Below, one piece after another: positions 1-8,708 of a DNA stretch of 34,436 bases. Numbering within the stretch: position 1 is the stretch's first letter; every line of letters starts with the position of its first letter. This stretch comes from DAOVDI01 sp965373045 (GTDB lineage Bacteria; Acidobacteriota; Aminicenantia; Aminicenantales; Aminicenantaceae): the NCBI GenBank assembly GCA_965373045.1, contig CBDVEQ010000004.1:1-34436 (forward strand), written 5' to 3'. The notes below the pieces were generated by a model that was not told the origin of the DNA, did not search any database, and saw only the letters and a program-made list of their open reading frames with translations. The translations under genes and the position numbers were made by a program.

Positions 1-2862
1 ATATACTCCTGGAGTATCGAATTGGCCCTCCTCATAGGAAGTGGACCTGTCCCCTTCAAAGAAGGTTTCCGCTTCCTCCGATTTCCGCTCCCACAGGGGC
101 AGGTTCATAGTGGAGGGGATGTTGCGCGAGATGGTTGTATCCATCTGCAGCATCAGAGGCTGGGTGTCAAGGAGGATGCCGACCTCCTTGGTTGTTTTGG
201 GCGGGATAAGAATAGTGCTTTCGATATCCCATCCCGTCCCGCCGCCGCGAATCCCACGTCTACTCTGTCCCGACATCATGCTGATTTTTACGATGCCCTC
301 GGTTTCGGAGATGTTGGTGATGGGCAGGCGGACATGGTGGCGCTGCTGTTCCCCGTCCCGGACTGTGAACACACCGATGGAGCCGACGAAGAAGGCCGGG
401 ACCTGTGTTTCCTCGTACCAGGCGGCCATCACAGGTTCCAGATCGAATTCCTTATAGGCAAAAAGGAATTGGAGAAATTCTTCTTCTGTAATGGTGCTGA
501 ATTTTTTCTCTTTGATAAAGGTCAGGAGTCTTTCATCGAAGTTGTCCTCCTGGATGCGGGATTCGATAACGGTCATCAAATATTTACCCTTGGCCAGGAT
601 GACATCGTTGAGCTGGTCACTGCCCAAACTTTCATCCTCCAGAAGTTCAGTCATGGAATGTCCGTCCAGAAGCCGGTTAGTTTTTTCCTGGTCGGTCAGA
701 CCGCCGCTCCGGTTGAAGCGGAAGCTGGCGGCGGAAATCCGGTCCTGGAGCCAGGACTCCATAGCGGAGTGAAGGATTGGCCAGCGGTCAGAGGCAAGCG
801 TGGAGGTGAAGGAAAAATAATTCGGCAAAAGGTTGTATTGTGTGTCCACGTCTGATTCCGTCACACCGGAAAGGGCTGTGTCTCGTCCCCCCCTAAAGCC
901 TCCCCGTTCAATCCCGGTACCCAGGAGGTTATTGCGTACAAAGCGGGTGAAAAAAAAGTTTTGGATCTGGGCTAGGCTGGTTTCCGCCCCCTGGCGCCTC
1001 ATATTTCCCCCTCTCCTCTGCATCATGCGCTCCATGGATGCAAAGTCCGCTCCTTTACACAGTGTTCCCATCTCCGGCAGAAAAACCATCTGGGGCTGGA
1101 CGGTTTCGTCCGCCGCGCTCCAGAGGCGCTTGTGGCTGAAAAATTGAATGGGGACCTCAACAAGCGACAGCTGCTCATAGGGATAGTCCAAGCCGAGGGT
1201 GACCTCAAACTCGTCCTTCAGTTGGGTGATGATCTTGGGCAAATCTTCGGTGATGGCATTGAGATACTGTGTGTAATAATCGTGTCCCGGAAGGGTGAAG
1301 AGCTTATACTCTACGTCCTTGACCTTGAGGGTCCTTTCTTCATAGGGACCGACCGTCAGGGAAATCTGAGGGAGCGGTGTTGTTGGGCGGAAAGTATAGG
1401 TTTTTCCACCGTTAGACTCTATGATTTCCGGAAGGCCCTGGGATATGGCTGTGCGACCTTCGGGAAGACGAACACTGAGCGTATATAGAGAGAAATCATG
1501 GGCCACCGCCCCGGGAAAGCGGTGACTGAGAGGGATCCCCGCCCGGGGATACCAGCCGCTCTCCGAAGTTAGATGGATGAATTTTTCTGATAAGAAGATG
1601 TATTTTTTCGGCACATTGTAAAGCCCCAGTTTCGAGGGTTTGCGCAGGCTTTTAGCATCGATGTCCGGGTAGCAGTAGGCCTCCCACAGAGTGCCGGCAT
1701 AATCTATCCGGATAGTGATGCTGGCACCGGGAGCCAGGGGTTCCAGTGGTTGTATGAGGAGGAGGTGTCCCTTTCTGACATGATCAAGAGTCGAATCGCC
1801 GGCTGTGACACGACTGATCTGGAGTCCCGGGTTCAGGGTCAGGAGGAGGGATTCGGCGGGCCTATCCTGGCTGTTTTTTAAAAGAATCTCGGAAGAGACC
1901 GACAGGATATTGTTGGAAAATTCCACATCAAGGGAACAGGATTCCATGCTCAGTGCGGGGACCCTGGCGTATTTTTGGCTTTCCGCCAGAATGTCACTGC
2001 GGAAGGAATCAATGTCCCTGTTGTATTGAATATGGCTGAATATCAGGCCCAGGGCCGAGAGGATAAGCAGGGCTGACAAAGCCCCGGACAGAGCCGTCGT
2101 CCAGGGTGACTGCCTCAGCCGCTTGGCCAGAAGAACCGTCCCGAAGACGAATCCCAGGCCCAGTAGGAGGAAAGGAAGCCGGAGTTGAAAAAGCTGTGCG
2201 CTGTTGCCAAGCCCGATAAAATCGGAATACATCAGGGGTGTGTGGAATCCGAATATGTCGGGGATAAAGTAGGCCTTGTTTCCCAGGGCAACCAGGCTGA
2301 GGGATGATATAGCCAGTCCTAGCAGAATGACGGCCGCCTGGCTGCGGATGACAACGGCCAAAACAAAGGACAGGCCGATAAGGAATACAAGAGTGGGAAG
2401 GGTAAGCGTTAGGAAGTAAAGAAGGTAAGCCTGGATGTTTAAAGGCGTCTCCGATAGGAAGATATGGATCAGGGCCGTGATCACGCCGACAAGGATGTTC
2501 AACAGGACAAACAGCCCGATAACTCCGAAGAATTTTCCCATGATGTAGCTGGTGTTGGAAAAGGACCGGGAGAAGATGACCTGGGTGGAATCTGTTCTCC
2601 TGTCACGTTTGAAGAATTCCGTTGCCATGAAGACCACGATAATGCCCTGGTAAACATTGAAGAGTTTGAAGCTGAACAACGGTATGGACCCCGACAGGGA
2701 CCGGAAGTAGTAGGGAAAGGAAAAGGAGGGGGCTGCGATCCCGGCCGTCAAAAGGCTCATAATAATGAGGCCCAACAGGGCAAATATGCGGAAGCCCCAG
2801 GACCTCAGGAGAATTTTGGCTTCATAAGCGGCGATTTTTAGACAGATCATCACAGATGTCAT
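1..2862 (-). CDS. ABC-2 type permease fused to M1-peptidase-like ectodomain (partial, runs off left edge)
   Basis: The minus-strand frame is open from an ATG at 2862 to base 1, so at least 954 codons are present and the C-terminus lies outside the window. The first 270 or so residues are hydrophobic, with several membrane segments (about residues 24-44, 110-135, 145-175, 180-197, 232-250, 260-280). This is the layout of an ABC-2 exporter permease. The rest is a long soluble region with an M1-aminopeptidase-like arrangement: a GWYP motif, beta-rich repeats, and QPQMVFLPEMG where M1-like permease fusions carry a similar stretch. No HEXXH zinc motif is seen in the visible part, so the peptidase-like domain is probably non-catalytic. 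The start is 10 nt after the stop of the ATPase gene and follows GATGAGG, so the two are co-transcribed. Substrate unknown. Confidence 0.85.
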   Translation of the reverse strand, partial: MTSVMICLKIAAYEAKILLRSWGFRIFALLGLIIMSLLTAGIAAPSFSFPYYFRSLSGSIPLFSFKLFNVYQGIIVVFMATEFFKRDRRTDSTQVIFSRSFSNTSYIMGKFFGVIGLFVLLNILVGVITALIHIFLSETPLNIQAYLLYFLTLTLPTLVFLIGLSFVLAVVIRSQAAVILLGLAISSLSLVALGNKAYFIPDIFGFHTPLMYSDFIGLGNSAQLFQLRLPFLLLGLGFVFGTVLLAKRLRQSPWTTALSGALSALLILSALGLIFSHIQYNRDIDSFRSDILAESQKYARVPALSMESCSLDVEFSNNILSVSSEILLKNSQDRPAESLLLTLNPGLQISRVTAGDSTLDHVRKGHLLLIQPLEPLAPGASITIRIDYAGTLWEAYCYPDIDAKSLRKPSKLGLYNVPKKYIFLSEKFIHLTSESGWYPRAGIPLSHRFPGAVAHDFSLYTLSVRLPEGRTAISQGLPEIIESNGGKTYTFRPTTPLPQISLTVGPYEERTLKVKDVEYKLFTLPGHDYYTQYLNAITEDLPKIITQLKDEFEVTLGLDYPYEQLSLVEVPIQFFSHKRLWSAADETVQPQMVFLPEMGTLCKGADFASMERMMQRRGGNMRRQGAETSLAQIQNFFFTRFVRNNLLGTGIERGGFRGGRDTALSGVTESDVDTQYNLLPNYFSFTSTLASDRWPILHSAMESWLQDRISAASFRFNRSGGLTDQEKTNRLLDGHSMTELLEDESLGSDQLNDVILAKGKYLMTVIESRIQEDNFDERLLTFIKEKKFSTITEEEFLQFLFAYKEFDLEPVMAAWYEETQVPAFFVGSIGVFTVRDGEQQRHHVRLPITNISETEGIVKISMMSGQSRRGIRGGGTGWDIESTILIPPKTTKEVGILLDTQPLMLQMDTTISRNIPSTMNLPLWERKSEEAETFFEGDRSTSYEEGQFDTPGVY

Positions 2863-2872
2863 AGCTTTAACC

Positions 2873-3784
2873 TCATCCCTTTTTTTCAAATATTCCGGAC
2901 AGATGACCCGAGGCCGCCTTCTGCATGTAATGGATGTAGGCATCTTCCAGATTGGGTTCAGCCGGAATAGCCGCAGGTGTATCCGGATTTTCCGCCACGA
3001 TCCGCAGCTCATATCCGCTTTCCGAGGGAACCGTGGAGATGACAGGGAATCGCTCTTTCCAGCCGTCCAGTTCTTCATGGCCAGTGGATACGGTCCAGAC
3101 TTTTCCCCGGGCTCTGTCCACCAGGTCGGCCGGAGCCCCGTGAAAGATGATGCGTCCCATGTCCATAAGCGCGATGGTCTCGCAGGTGGAGGAGATGTCA
3201 CCCACGATATGGGTGGAAAGAAGGATGATCCGGTCCTGGGCGGAGAGGTCGGACAAAAGGTTGCGGAACCGGATCCGCTCCTCCGGGTCCAGGCCTACCG
3301 TGGGTTCGTCCACAACCAGGAGCGGAGGGTCTCCGATCAGGGTTTGGGCGATGCCCAGCCTCCTCTTCATGCCGCCTGAGAGCTTACCGGTCATGCGGTC
3401 CCTGGCTTCGAAGAGGCCCACGGTTTCCAGCAGCAGGTCGATCCTGTCCCGGCGCTTGTTCTTGGACAGGATACCGTTGAGACAGGCGCTGTAATCCATG
3501 AACTCCCAGACCGTCAGCTTGGCGAAAACGGAAAAATCCTGGGGGAGATAGCCGATCTGCCGCCGGATCTCCTTGCGGTTTTTGCGGATGTCCAGATCAT
3601 TGACTCTCACCCGGCCGGTGCTTGGCTTCAACAGTGTGACCAGGATACGCATCAATGTGGTTTTTCCGGCCCCGTTGGGGCCCAGCAGACCGAACAATCC
3701 CTTTGGGATTTCCATGTCGATGTCCTTAAGGGCTAGTTTGCCACCGGGATAGCGTTTTGAAAGCTGTGATATTGAAATTTGCAT
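2873..3784 (-). CDS. ABC transporter ATP-binding protein
   Basis: A 303-residue ABC-2 exporter ATPase. Walker A is GPNGAGKTT near residue 36, the Q-loop lies in IGYLPQDF, the signature LSGGMKRRLG is near residue 135, and Walker B plus the catalytic Glu is LLVVDEPTVGLDP. The H-loop STHIV follows. The protein has about 70 residues beyond the core domain, as in ABC-2 exporter ATPases that have a C-terminal regulatory region. GGAAATAAAC sits before the ATG. The gene is immediately upstream of the permease/M1-like fusion and almost certainly supplies its ATPase. The transported substrate cannot be read from the sequence. Confidence 0.93.
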   Translation of the reverse strand: MQISISQLSKRYPGGKLALKDIDMEIPKGLFGLLGPNGAGKTTLMRILVTLLKPSTGRVRVNDLDIRKNRKEIRRQIGYLPQDFSVFAKLTVWEFMDYSACLNGILSKNKRRDRIDLLLETVGLFEARDRMTGKLSGGMKRRLGIAQTLIGDPPLLVVDEPTVGLDPEERIRFRNLLSDLSAQDRIILLSTHIVGDISSTCETIALMDMGRIIFHGAPADLVDRARGKVWTVSTGHEELDGWKERFPVISTVPSESGYELRIVAENPDTPAAIPAEPNLEDAYIHYMQKAASGHLSGIFEKKG

Positions 3785-3922
3785 GTTTATTTCCTAGCGA
3801 TTTTATTTAATTGTTATATCCTTAAGACTCGGCTTTGCGTTATCCATTTGAAAAGCTTTCATCTCATTAGACCGATTAAGAAAGCTTTTTCTTCCTCTTC
3901 TTTATCAACAATATGGATTCTC

Positions 3923-4201
3923 CTATCTTTTTACCCATTTTACAGCATCGGCCAAAACAAAACCGGCGTCGTTTTTATCGGTGAGTTCAATTCTATTAGG
4001 TCCGGCCTCCATAGGAAATGACCCGATAAGGTTCCATCCCAATTCTGCATTCTCAAGATCGACCTCGACTTCTTCTATCCCATTCCGAGAGGAGATTGAA
4101 AAAAACTTTTGTCCCCGGGCTCGTCTGAAAGATTGGCCCGATTGTTCCGCGCTTCTTGTTTGCCGCTGCTGGACTCCCTGCTGCCGCACCTGCTTTTCCA
4201 A
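3923..4201 (-). pseudogene. Remnant of a golvesin/Xly-type C-terminal domain
   Basis: The last 45 or so residues of this minus-strand frame (GWNLIGSFPMEAGPNRIEL, then ADAVKWVKR and a TAG stop) match the end of golvesin C-terminal-like domains. Those are beta-sandwich modules at the C-termini of secreted or surface hydrolases. Upstream, a domain-like composition continues only by switching frames (for example RNNRANLSD in another frame near 4130-4160), so the reading frame is broken and the parent gene is gone. The fragment ends just before the first tRNA 3'-end fragment. Seen: sequence resemblance and frame disruption. Inferred: decay of a once longer secreted protein. The family call comes from motif memory only. 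Confidence 0.5.
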
Positions 4202-4306
4202 AGTTCAAAATATGGAGCTTCCAGTTACGTACGTTGTTGGTGCGCAAGGCGTTGTTGCAACACTGCAAGGCCTTACGTCATCCCGCCTTCCTTTTGTGCG
4301 CCCACG

Positions 4307-4343
4307 GTAGAAGTCACAGATTCAAATCCTGTATCGCCCACCA
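4307..4343 (+). repeat. tRNA 3'-end fragment, copy 1
   Basis: 37 bases equivalent to the T-arm, acceptor 3' strand and CCA of a tRNA: GTAGAAGTC, a T-loop TTCAAAT, then CCTGT and ATCGCCCACCA. The T-stem carries one mismatch (ACAGA against CCTGT). No matching 5' half (a GGGCGAT-like acceptor strand with D-arm) precedes it, so it is not a functional tRNA. A second copy in the same orientation lies at 7034-7070. The two bracket the Ser/Thr kinase gene. Confidence 0.75.
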
Positions 4344-4357
4344 TACCAACCCTCCTC

Positions 4358-6847
4358 TTATTTCTGTTCATCCAACGGGAGGCCAATCCGGCGCAGCAGA
4401 TCCTGGAAGCGCGGGTCGGAGCGTAAAGGGTTCCATAAAGGTCTGCCGAGGTAGGGCAGGTTGGGATCGTGCTCCTCATAGGCCTTTTCGAACCAGTCGA
4501 TGGCAAGGTCTTTGTCACCGGCATGGAAATATAGCTGGGCAATAATTCTGGCCCTGAATCCGCCGGGCTTATTGTACCGTGCCGCCAGTACGTCCGCGAC
4601 GCGCCGCTGAGCGCCCCCGTACCCTGCTTCCTCAAGACCCCGCTCGAGCGCTGCCGCGAGCTCGGAATCGTGAGCATAACTCTCCCGCTGAGCGGCTAGT
4701 ATCTCGTCGTGCATCCCCTGCGCTCTCAAAGCCAACCTCAGTTGGCTAAGGCCGGTCGGCAAGTCGGGCTGCATGGCCAGAGCCGTGCGGGCCGCGGCTA
4801 TGGCTTCATCGTAGCGACTATGGTAATTCAGGACCGCCGCATACAGGCTGTGGAAAAGGGCGTTGAAGGGGTCCAGCTCGAGTGCCAGCTCGATGTGCGG
4901 AATAGCCTCGTCAATGCGCCCCATGATCGCCAGGAAGTGGGAGTAGTATGCGTGGGCGGTCGCATCGTTGGGGTTAAGCTCAAGTGTTCGCTGCCACTCC
5001 GGTTCGGCGCCGATCCAGTCCCAATCGATCCATGTCTTGACTCCAGCAAGCGCCCAGTGCGCTTCCGCGGAGTTATCATCCAGCGCGATGGCCTCCAGCG
5101 CCGCCGCCTTCGCCTTAGGTCCGGTTTCAAGGGGCGGTGTGATTCCCATTTGTCCGCGGCCTGCCCAGACGATAGCGACTCCCGCATGGGCCGGGGCATA
5201 GGAAGGGTCCTTCTTCAGCGCCAGCTCGAAGTAGCGTTGGGCGGTGTCAAAACCGGCCCGCGTCAGCTTCTTCCAATGGTAGGAGCCCATGAGATAGGCA
5301 TCGTAGGCCTCAGGATTGACCTGACGGGCGCTGGCAAGGCGTATCTCTTCTTCTGCGGTCAGCTTGACTTGAGTTTTATCGGCAATGGCGCGTGCCATTT
5401 CGCTGTACATAACAAACACATCGGTCGTAGCCCGTTCGTAAGTCTGTGCCCAAAGGTGACGCTCCTCAGGGAACGCATCGATCAACTGTACTCTGACGCG
5501 CACGCTTTCGCCGACCTGATATACCGTTCCATCAACAACAGCATCTACGTTCAACTCCTTGGCAATCTCTGGCAAGGACTTATCTGATTCCTTGTACCGC
5601 ATCATTGACTGGCGCGAAATGACCCTTAACGCACTGATCTGAGCCAACTGCCCGATCAACTCATCGGTAATCCCATCGACGAAATACTCCTGCTCCGGAT
5701 CACCCGTGAGGTTTTCAAGCGGTAGGACCGCGATCGATTCTATGACATCAGCATGGGCAGTGAAAAGACTGAGTGCCACAACAGTCATTATGATGAAAAA
5801 TCCTGCACTGCCTGCATAAAGGATTGCCCTTTTTCTCCTGTGCAGCTTAGCTTTCCTCAATCTGACTTTAATCTCGTCTGGTACTATTCCCGCTGAGATA
5901 GATTTCAGATCATCTAACAGTTCCTCTACTTGCTGATATCGCTTATCCGGATTCTTCTCAAGTGCTTTACTAACAACCTGACCTATGGACATGGGATTCT
6001 CGGATTGCAAGTCCGTGATCGGCTTGGGCTGCTCATTCAAAATGGAATACACAACACCTTGCTCATGTTTCCCCCTGAAAGGTAATTGACCGCTGAACAG
6101 CTCATACAGAACAATGCCCAAGGACCAGATGTCTGTACGATGATTAACCTCTTCACCGCGTGCCTGTTCGGGAGACATGTAGGCAATCGTTCCCATGGTC
6201 ATCCCTTCCTTTGTCAAGAGTGTTGTCCCTGTCATCTTGGCCAGTCCAAAATCCATGATCTTCGCCTGGCCTTTATCCGTTACCATGATGTTGGCGCTCT
6301 TGATATCCCTATGCACAACTCCTTTTTTATGGGCTTCCTGCAAACCTTCTGCGACCTGTATGGCAATCATAAGGGCTTCATCCAGCTCCAATGGGCCAGA
6401 GTCGATCTTCTTCTTTAAGCTCTGACCTTCAATATAGGCCATGGAAATGAAGGATTTCTCCTCAGCCTCGTCAAATTCATAAACGGTACAGATGTTAGGA
6501 TGATCCAGGGCGGCAGCAGCCTGTGCCTCCCGCATGAATCGTTCTTTGACCTCTGAGATATGTGTTAGCTCCGGTGGCAGAAACTTCAGAGCTACAATGC
6601 GTTTTAGCTTTGTATCTTCAGCTTTGTAGACAACCCCCATACCTCCTCTACCCAGCTCTTCAATAAGCTGATATCTACCTGAAAAAGTTTTCCCTTTGAT
6701 TAAATCCTTGACAGGTTTTTGGAGAGTTTTGGTGTGGGAAATAGAGATTTCCTCTGAGATAGGAAGCGGAGTCGCGCACTCTTTACAAAACTTAGAGTCA
6801 TCGGGATTATCGGTTTGACATTTGGGGCACTTAACTATCATTTTCAC
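4358..6847 (-). CDS. Membrane Ser/Thr protein kinase with zinc ribbon, TolB-like and TPR domains
   Basis: An 829-residue PknB/Stk-type kinase. Order: a zinc ribbon with two CxxC pairs (C7/C10, C21/C24); a kinase domain with G-loop GRGGMGVVYK, VALKF lysine, HRDIKSANI catalytic loop, DFGLAKM and MSPEQARG; one transmembrane helix near residues 342-362; a TolB/FlgO-like domain starting SIAVLPLENLTGDPEQEYF; and TPR repeats from about residue 510 to the end. The kinase faces the cytoplasm, and the TolB/TPR part is likely outside the inner membrane. This architecture is common in Acidobacteriota and Aminicenantota. The C-terminal half is GC-richer than the N-terminal half. The gene stands alone between two tRNA 3'-end fragments. 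Its target is unknown. A second Met three residues in could also be the start. Confidence 0.93.
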   Translation of the reverse strand: MKMIVKCPKCQTDNPDDSKFCKECATPLPISEEISISHTKTLQKPVKDLIKGKTFSGRYQLIEELGRGGMGVVYKAEDTKLKRIVALKFLPPELTHISEVKERFMREAQAAAALDHPNICTVYEFDEAEEKSFISMAYIEGQSLKKKIDSGPLELDEALMIAIQVAEGLQEAHKKGVVHRDIKSANIMVTDKGQAKIMDFGLAKMTGTTLLTKEGMTMGTIAYMSPEQARGEEVNHRTDIWSLGIVLYELFSGQLPFRGKHEQGVVYSILNEQPKPITDLQSENPMSIGQVVSKALEKNPDKRYQQVEELLDDLKSISAGIVPDEIKVRLRKAKLHRRKRAILYAGSAGFFIIMTVVALSLFTAHADVIESIAVLPLENLTGDPEQEYFVDGITDELIGQLAQISALRVISRQSMMRYKESDKSLPEIAKELNVDAVVDGTVYQVGESVRVRVQLIDAFPEERHLWAQTYERATTDVFVMYSEMARAIADKTQVKLTAEEEIRLASARQVNPEAYDAYLMGSYHWKKLTRAGFDTAQRYFELALKKDPSYAPAHAGVAIVWAGRGQMGITPPLETGPKAKAAALEAIALDDNSAEAHWALAGVKTWIDWDWIGAEPEWQRTLELNPNDATAHAYYSHFLAIMGRIDEAIPHIELALELDPFNALFHSLYAAVLNYHSRYDEAIAAARTALAMQPDLPTGLSQLRLALRAQGMHDEILAAQRESYAHDSELAAALERGLEEAGYGGAQRRVADVLAARYNKPGGFRARIIAQLYFHAGDKDLAIDWFEKAYEEHDPNLPYLGRPLWNPLRSDPRFQDLLRRIGLPLDEQK

Positions 6848-6918
6848 CGTGATTTACCAGAAAGACAACAAGATTCTTGCTTTAGGCTCACTTTATCCCT
6901 AACTATGCTATTACAATT

Positions 6919-6946
6919 ATTATCATAGCAGGAAATATGATGTCAA
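6919..6946 (-). promoter_or_regulatory. Sigma70-type promoter of the kinase gene
   Basis: On the minus strand TTGACA (6941-6946) and GATAAT (6919-6924) are separated by 16 bp. The predicted transcript start near 6912 gives a leader of about 65 nt before the kinase ATG at 6847. Pattern match only. Confidence 0.5.
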
Positions 6947-7033
6947 TTGAACAAGATAGGAAACCTCTCCCCACGTCATGCAGGTTTCATACGAAATGCC
7001 GAAATTTACTCGCTATTACGTACGGTTGCTAAA

Positions 7034-7070
7034 GTAGAAGTCGTGGGTTCAAATCCTGTATCGCCCACCA
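7034..7070 (+). repeat. tRNA 3'-end fragment, copy 2
   Basis: Same 37-base unit as at 4307-4343 in the same orientation, here with T-stem GTGGG/CCTGT (G-C and G-U pairs), loop TTCAAAT and 3' end ATCGCCCACCA. The 40 bases upstream do not form an anticodon arm or D-arm, so this is a 3' fragment, not a tRNA gene. The two copies differ only in the 5' strand of the T-stem. This is the pattern expected of attachment-site duplicates left by a tRNA-targeting integrase, but no integrase is present between them. Confidence 0.75.
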
Positions 7071-7138
7071 CTTATCAATTTATTTCCAGCTTCGAGCTCT
7101 GCAAGTTATTGAAAACGGTTTTGACGGTCAAAAAAAGA

Positions 7139-7186
7139 TTGACACGATTGTTCACTTAATATACATTGTTCATTATATAGTGAACA
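7139..7186 (+). promoter_or_regulatory. Promoter and candidate operator of the AbiE-like operon
   Basis: TTGACA (7139-7144), 17 bp, TACATT (7162-7167), 39 bp upstream of the antitoxin ATG. TGTTCACT (7149-7156) and its inverted copy AGTGAACA (7179-7186) flank the -10 region, and a third TGTTCA half-site lies at 7167-7172, exactly 18 bp after the first. AGAGGAG (7190-7196) is the ribosome binding site. AbiEi antitoxins are known to repress their own promoters by binding inverted repeats, so autoregulation is the natural reading. Confidence 0.6.
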
Positions 7187-7205
7187 TTAGAGAGGAGTAA
7201 ACATT

Positions 7206-7892
7206 ATGAACGACTCCAAGAATATGAAAAATATTTTTTCTGATAAAGCGACTTTTGTCTTAAGGAAAATGCTGTCTAATCCGGACAAGAAATGGGTTAC
7301 GCGTGACTTTACAGGTGACAATGGAGTGAGCATTGGAATGGCACAAGGAGTGCTTGAGACCATGGAAAAAAAGGGTTACATCGAGCGGGTCAAGCGCGGA
7401 CCAGACAGCTATACGCTTCTTACGAATATACAGGAGCTAATTAGCGATTGGGTAACAGTGTACCGCTTCGAATTAAACGAAGTCGATACGTATTACTCTC
7501 ACGATAAAAATATTTTATCAAAGCTTAAAAATTATCTTAAAGATAAACAATACACACTCACCCTCCATTCTGGTGCTAACCTGGCAACATCTTATGTAGT
7601 AACAGAGCATGTCTATCTGTATTTTAAACCGGAAAACTGGGAAAAAGATATTCTCGAGTTGCGCCAACAACTTGATTTAAAGGAGCTAGTAAGAGGCGGC
7701 AACATTCATATAATTCACCCACATTACAAACAGAGCGCTTTTTATGGAGCCCAGAGAATAAAAGGATATAAGATTGTATCTAATTTGCAACTTTACCTGG
7801 ACCTCTATCATTTTAAGCCTCGCGGGCGCGAGCACGCGGAATATCTGAAAAATGTTTTGGAAGAAGGGGGAAATAGTCTCTATGATTTTTAA
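7206..7892 (+). CDS. AbiEi-like winged-helix antitoxin / transcriptional repressor
   Basis: A 228-residue protein. The N-terminal 80 or so residues look like a winged helix-turn-helix (ATFVLRKMLSNPDKKWVTRDF, then a recognition-helix-like SIGMAQGVLETMEKKGYIERV). A C-terminal domain follows, rich in aromatic residues and beta-strands, as in the AbiEi family of type IV toxin-antitoxin systems. In that family the protein represses its own operon and counteracts a nucleotidyltransferase toxin without binding it. It overlaps the next gene, which encodes such a nucleotidyltransferase, and a symmetric operator lies in its promoter. The AT-rich composition differs from the preceding kinase gene, in keeping with an acquired defence cassette. 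The exact AbiEi subfamily is not resolved. Confidence 0.75.
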   Translation: MNDSKNMKNIFSDKATFVLRKMLSNPDKKWVTRDFTGDNGVSIGMAQGVLETMEKKGYIERVKRGPDSYTLLTNIQELISDWVTVYRFELNEVDTYYSHDKNILSKLKNYLKDKQYTLTLHSGANLATSYVVTEHVYLYFKPENWEKDILELRQQLDLKELVRGGNIHIIHPHYKQSAFYGAQRIKGYKIVSNLQLYLDLYHFKPRGREHAEYLKNVLEEGGNSLYDF

Positions 7893-8673
7893 GAAAATTG
7901 AAGCCGTATTTTTTAATGTACTAGAAGATATACATGATTATCTTCCCGATCTGACGCTTGTCGGTGGATGGCTGCCGTATATCTATACAAATTTTCTTTG
8001 GAAAACATCAGTTAGAAATCCGGTCACCACGGTTGATATAGATTTTGGCATAGATCAATCTGTTACAAGAAAATATTCAAAGACAATTTTCGAAACCCTT
8101 TCTTCATTGGATTACAAAGAACGCCATCTGAAGATGGACAGGATGTTTCCGGTTGTGCTGTATAAAGAAAATATACCGGTAGAGTTTATCACTTATCCCT
8201 CTGTGGATATCAAGGCAATCGAACAAATGCTAGGCAAACAGATACAAATAAATAAAATCGATAAATTCGATTTCCTCTTAAAACACCGGATTTCGATAAA
8301 TATTCAGACTAAGAAAAAGAACAAAAGCTATCTTATTAATTGTCCGAAACCATCTGCCTTTTTGTATCACAAAGGAACGACTTTTGTTGATAGAGAGAAC
8401 AAGGAAAAAAAGGCCAAAGATTTGTATTACATGTACTTCATCTTGCGGTATGCGCCTGATATTGACTTGATATTGCAGGGAATATCCCTATACAGGCAAG
8501 AGGGATATTTTATGAGTATTCTTGATAATATAAACAAATTTTTTGAAAGGGTTTCAAGTCAAGGCTGTCTTTTGGTAGAGCAGGAAAACGGTCCCGATGA
8601 ATACATCCGTGATGTACGGCAAGACATATTTGATAGATTTAAGAGGCTGAGAGAAGCATTGCAGGAGAACTAA
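7882..8673 (+). CDS. AbiEii-like nucleotidyltransferase toxin
   Basis: A 263-residue nucleotidyltransferase-fold protein. LVGGWLPYIY (about residues 24-33) followed by TVDIDFGID provides the G-G and D-x-D metal-binding motif. A basic helical middle region and C-terminal helices follow. AbiEii/MenT-type toxins use this fold to modify tRNA acceptor ends and stop growth. I place the start at the ATG at 7882, which overlaps the antitoxin stop by 11 nt and follows GGGGG (7866-7870). An in-frame ATG at 7852 would add 10 residues but has no clear ribosome site. The pair is organised like a type IV toxin-antitoxin system. An alternative is a stand-alone nucleotidyltransferase/regulator module of unknown role. 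Confidence 0.75.
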   Translation: MIFKKIEAVFFNVLEDIHDYLPDLTLVGGWLPYIYTNFLWKTSVRNPVTTVDIDFGIDQSVTRKYSKTIFETLSSLDYKERHLKMDRMFPVVLYKENIPVEFITYPSVDIKAIEQMLGKQIQINKIDKFDFLLKHRISINIQTKKKNKSYLINCPKPSAFLYHKGTTFVDRENKEKKAKDLYYMYFILRYAPDIDLILQGISLYRQEGYFMSILDNINKFFERVSSQGCLLVEQENGPDEYIRDVRQDIFDRFKRLREALQEN

Positions 8674-8708
8674 CCATAATATACGTTGATACTTAGGAGT
8701 GTTGGCAA

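Noticed and set aside
22..1488. Several long plus-strand frames
   Set aside because: They are antisense to the long open permease/M1-like frame on the minus strand, which has consistent family motifs over its whole length.
4109..4426. Plus-strand reading frames ending in SNPVSPT (also 6947-7159)
   Set aside because: They are translations across the tRNA 3'-end fragments, a well-known source of false proteins; no ribosome site or family match.
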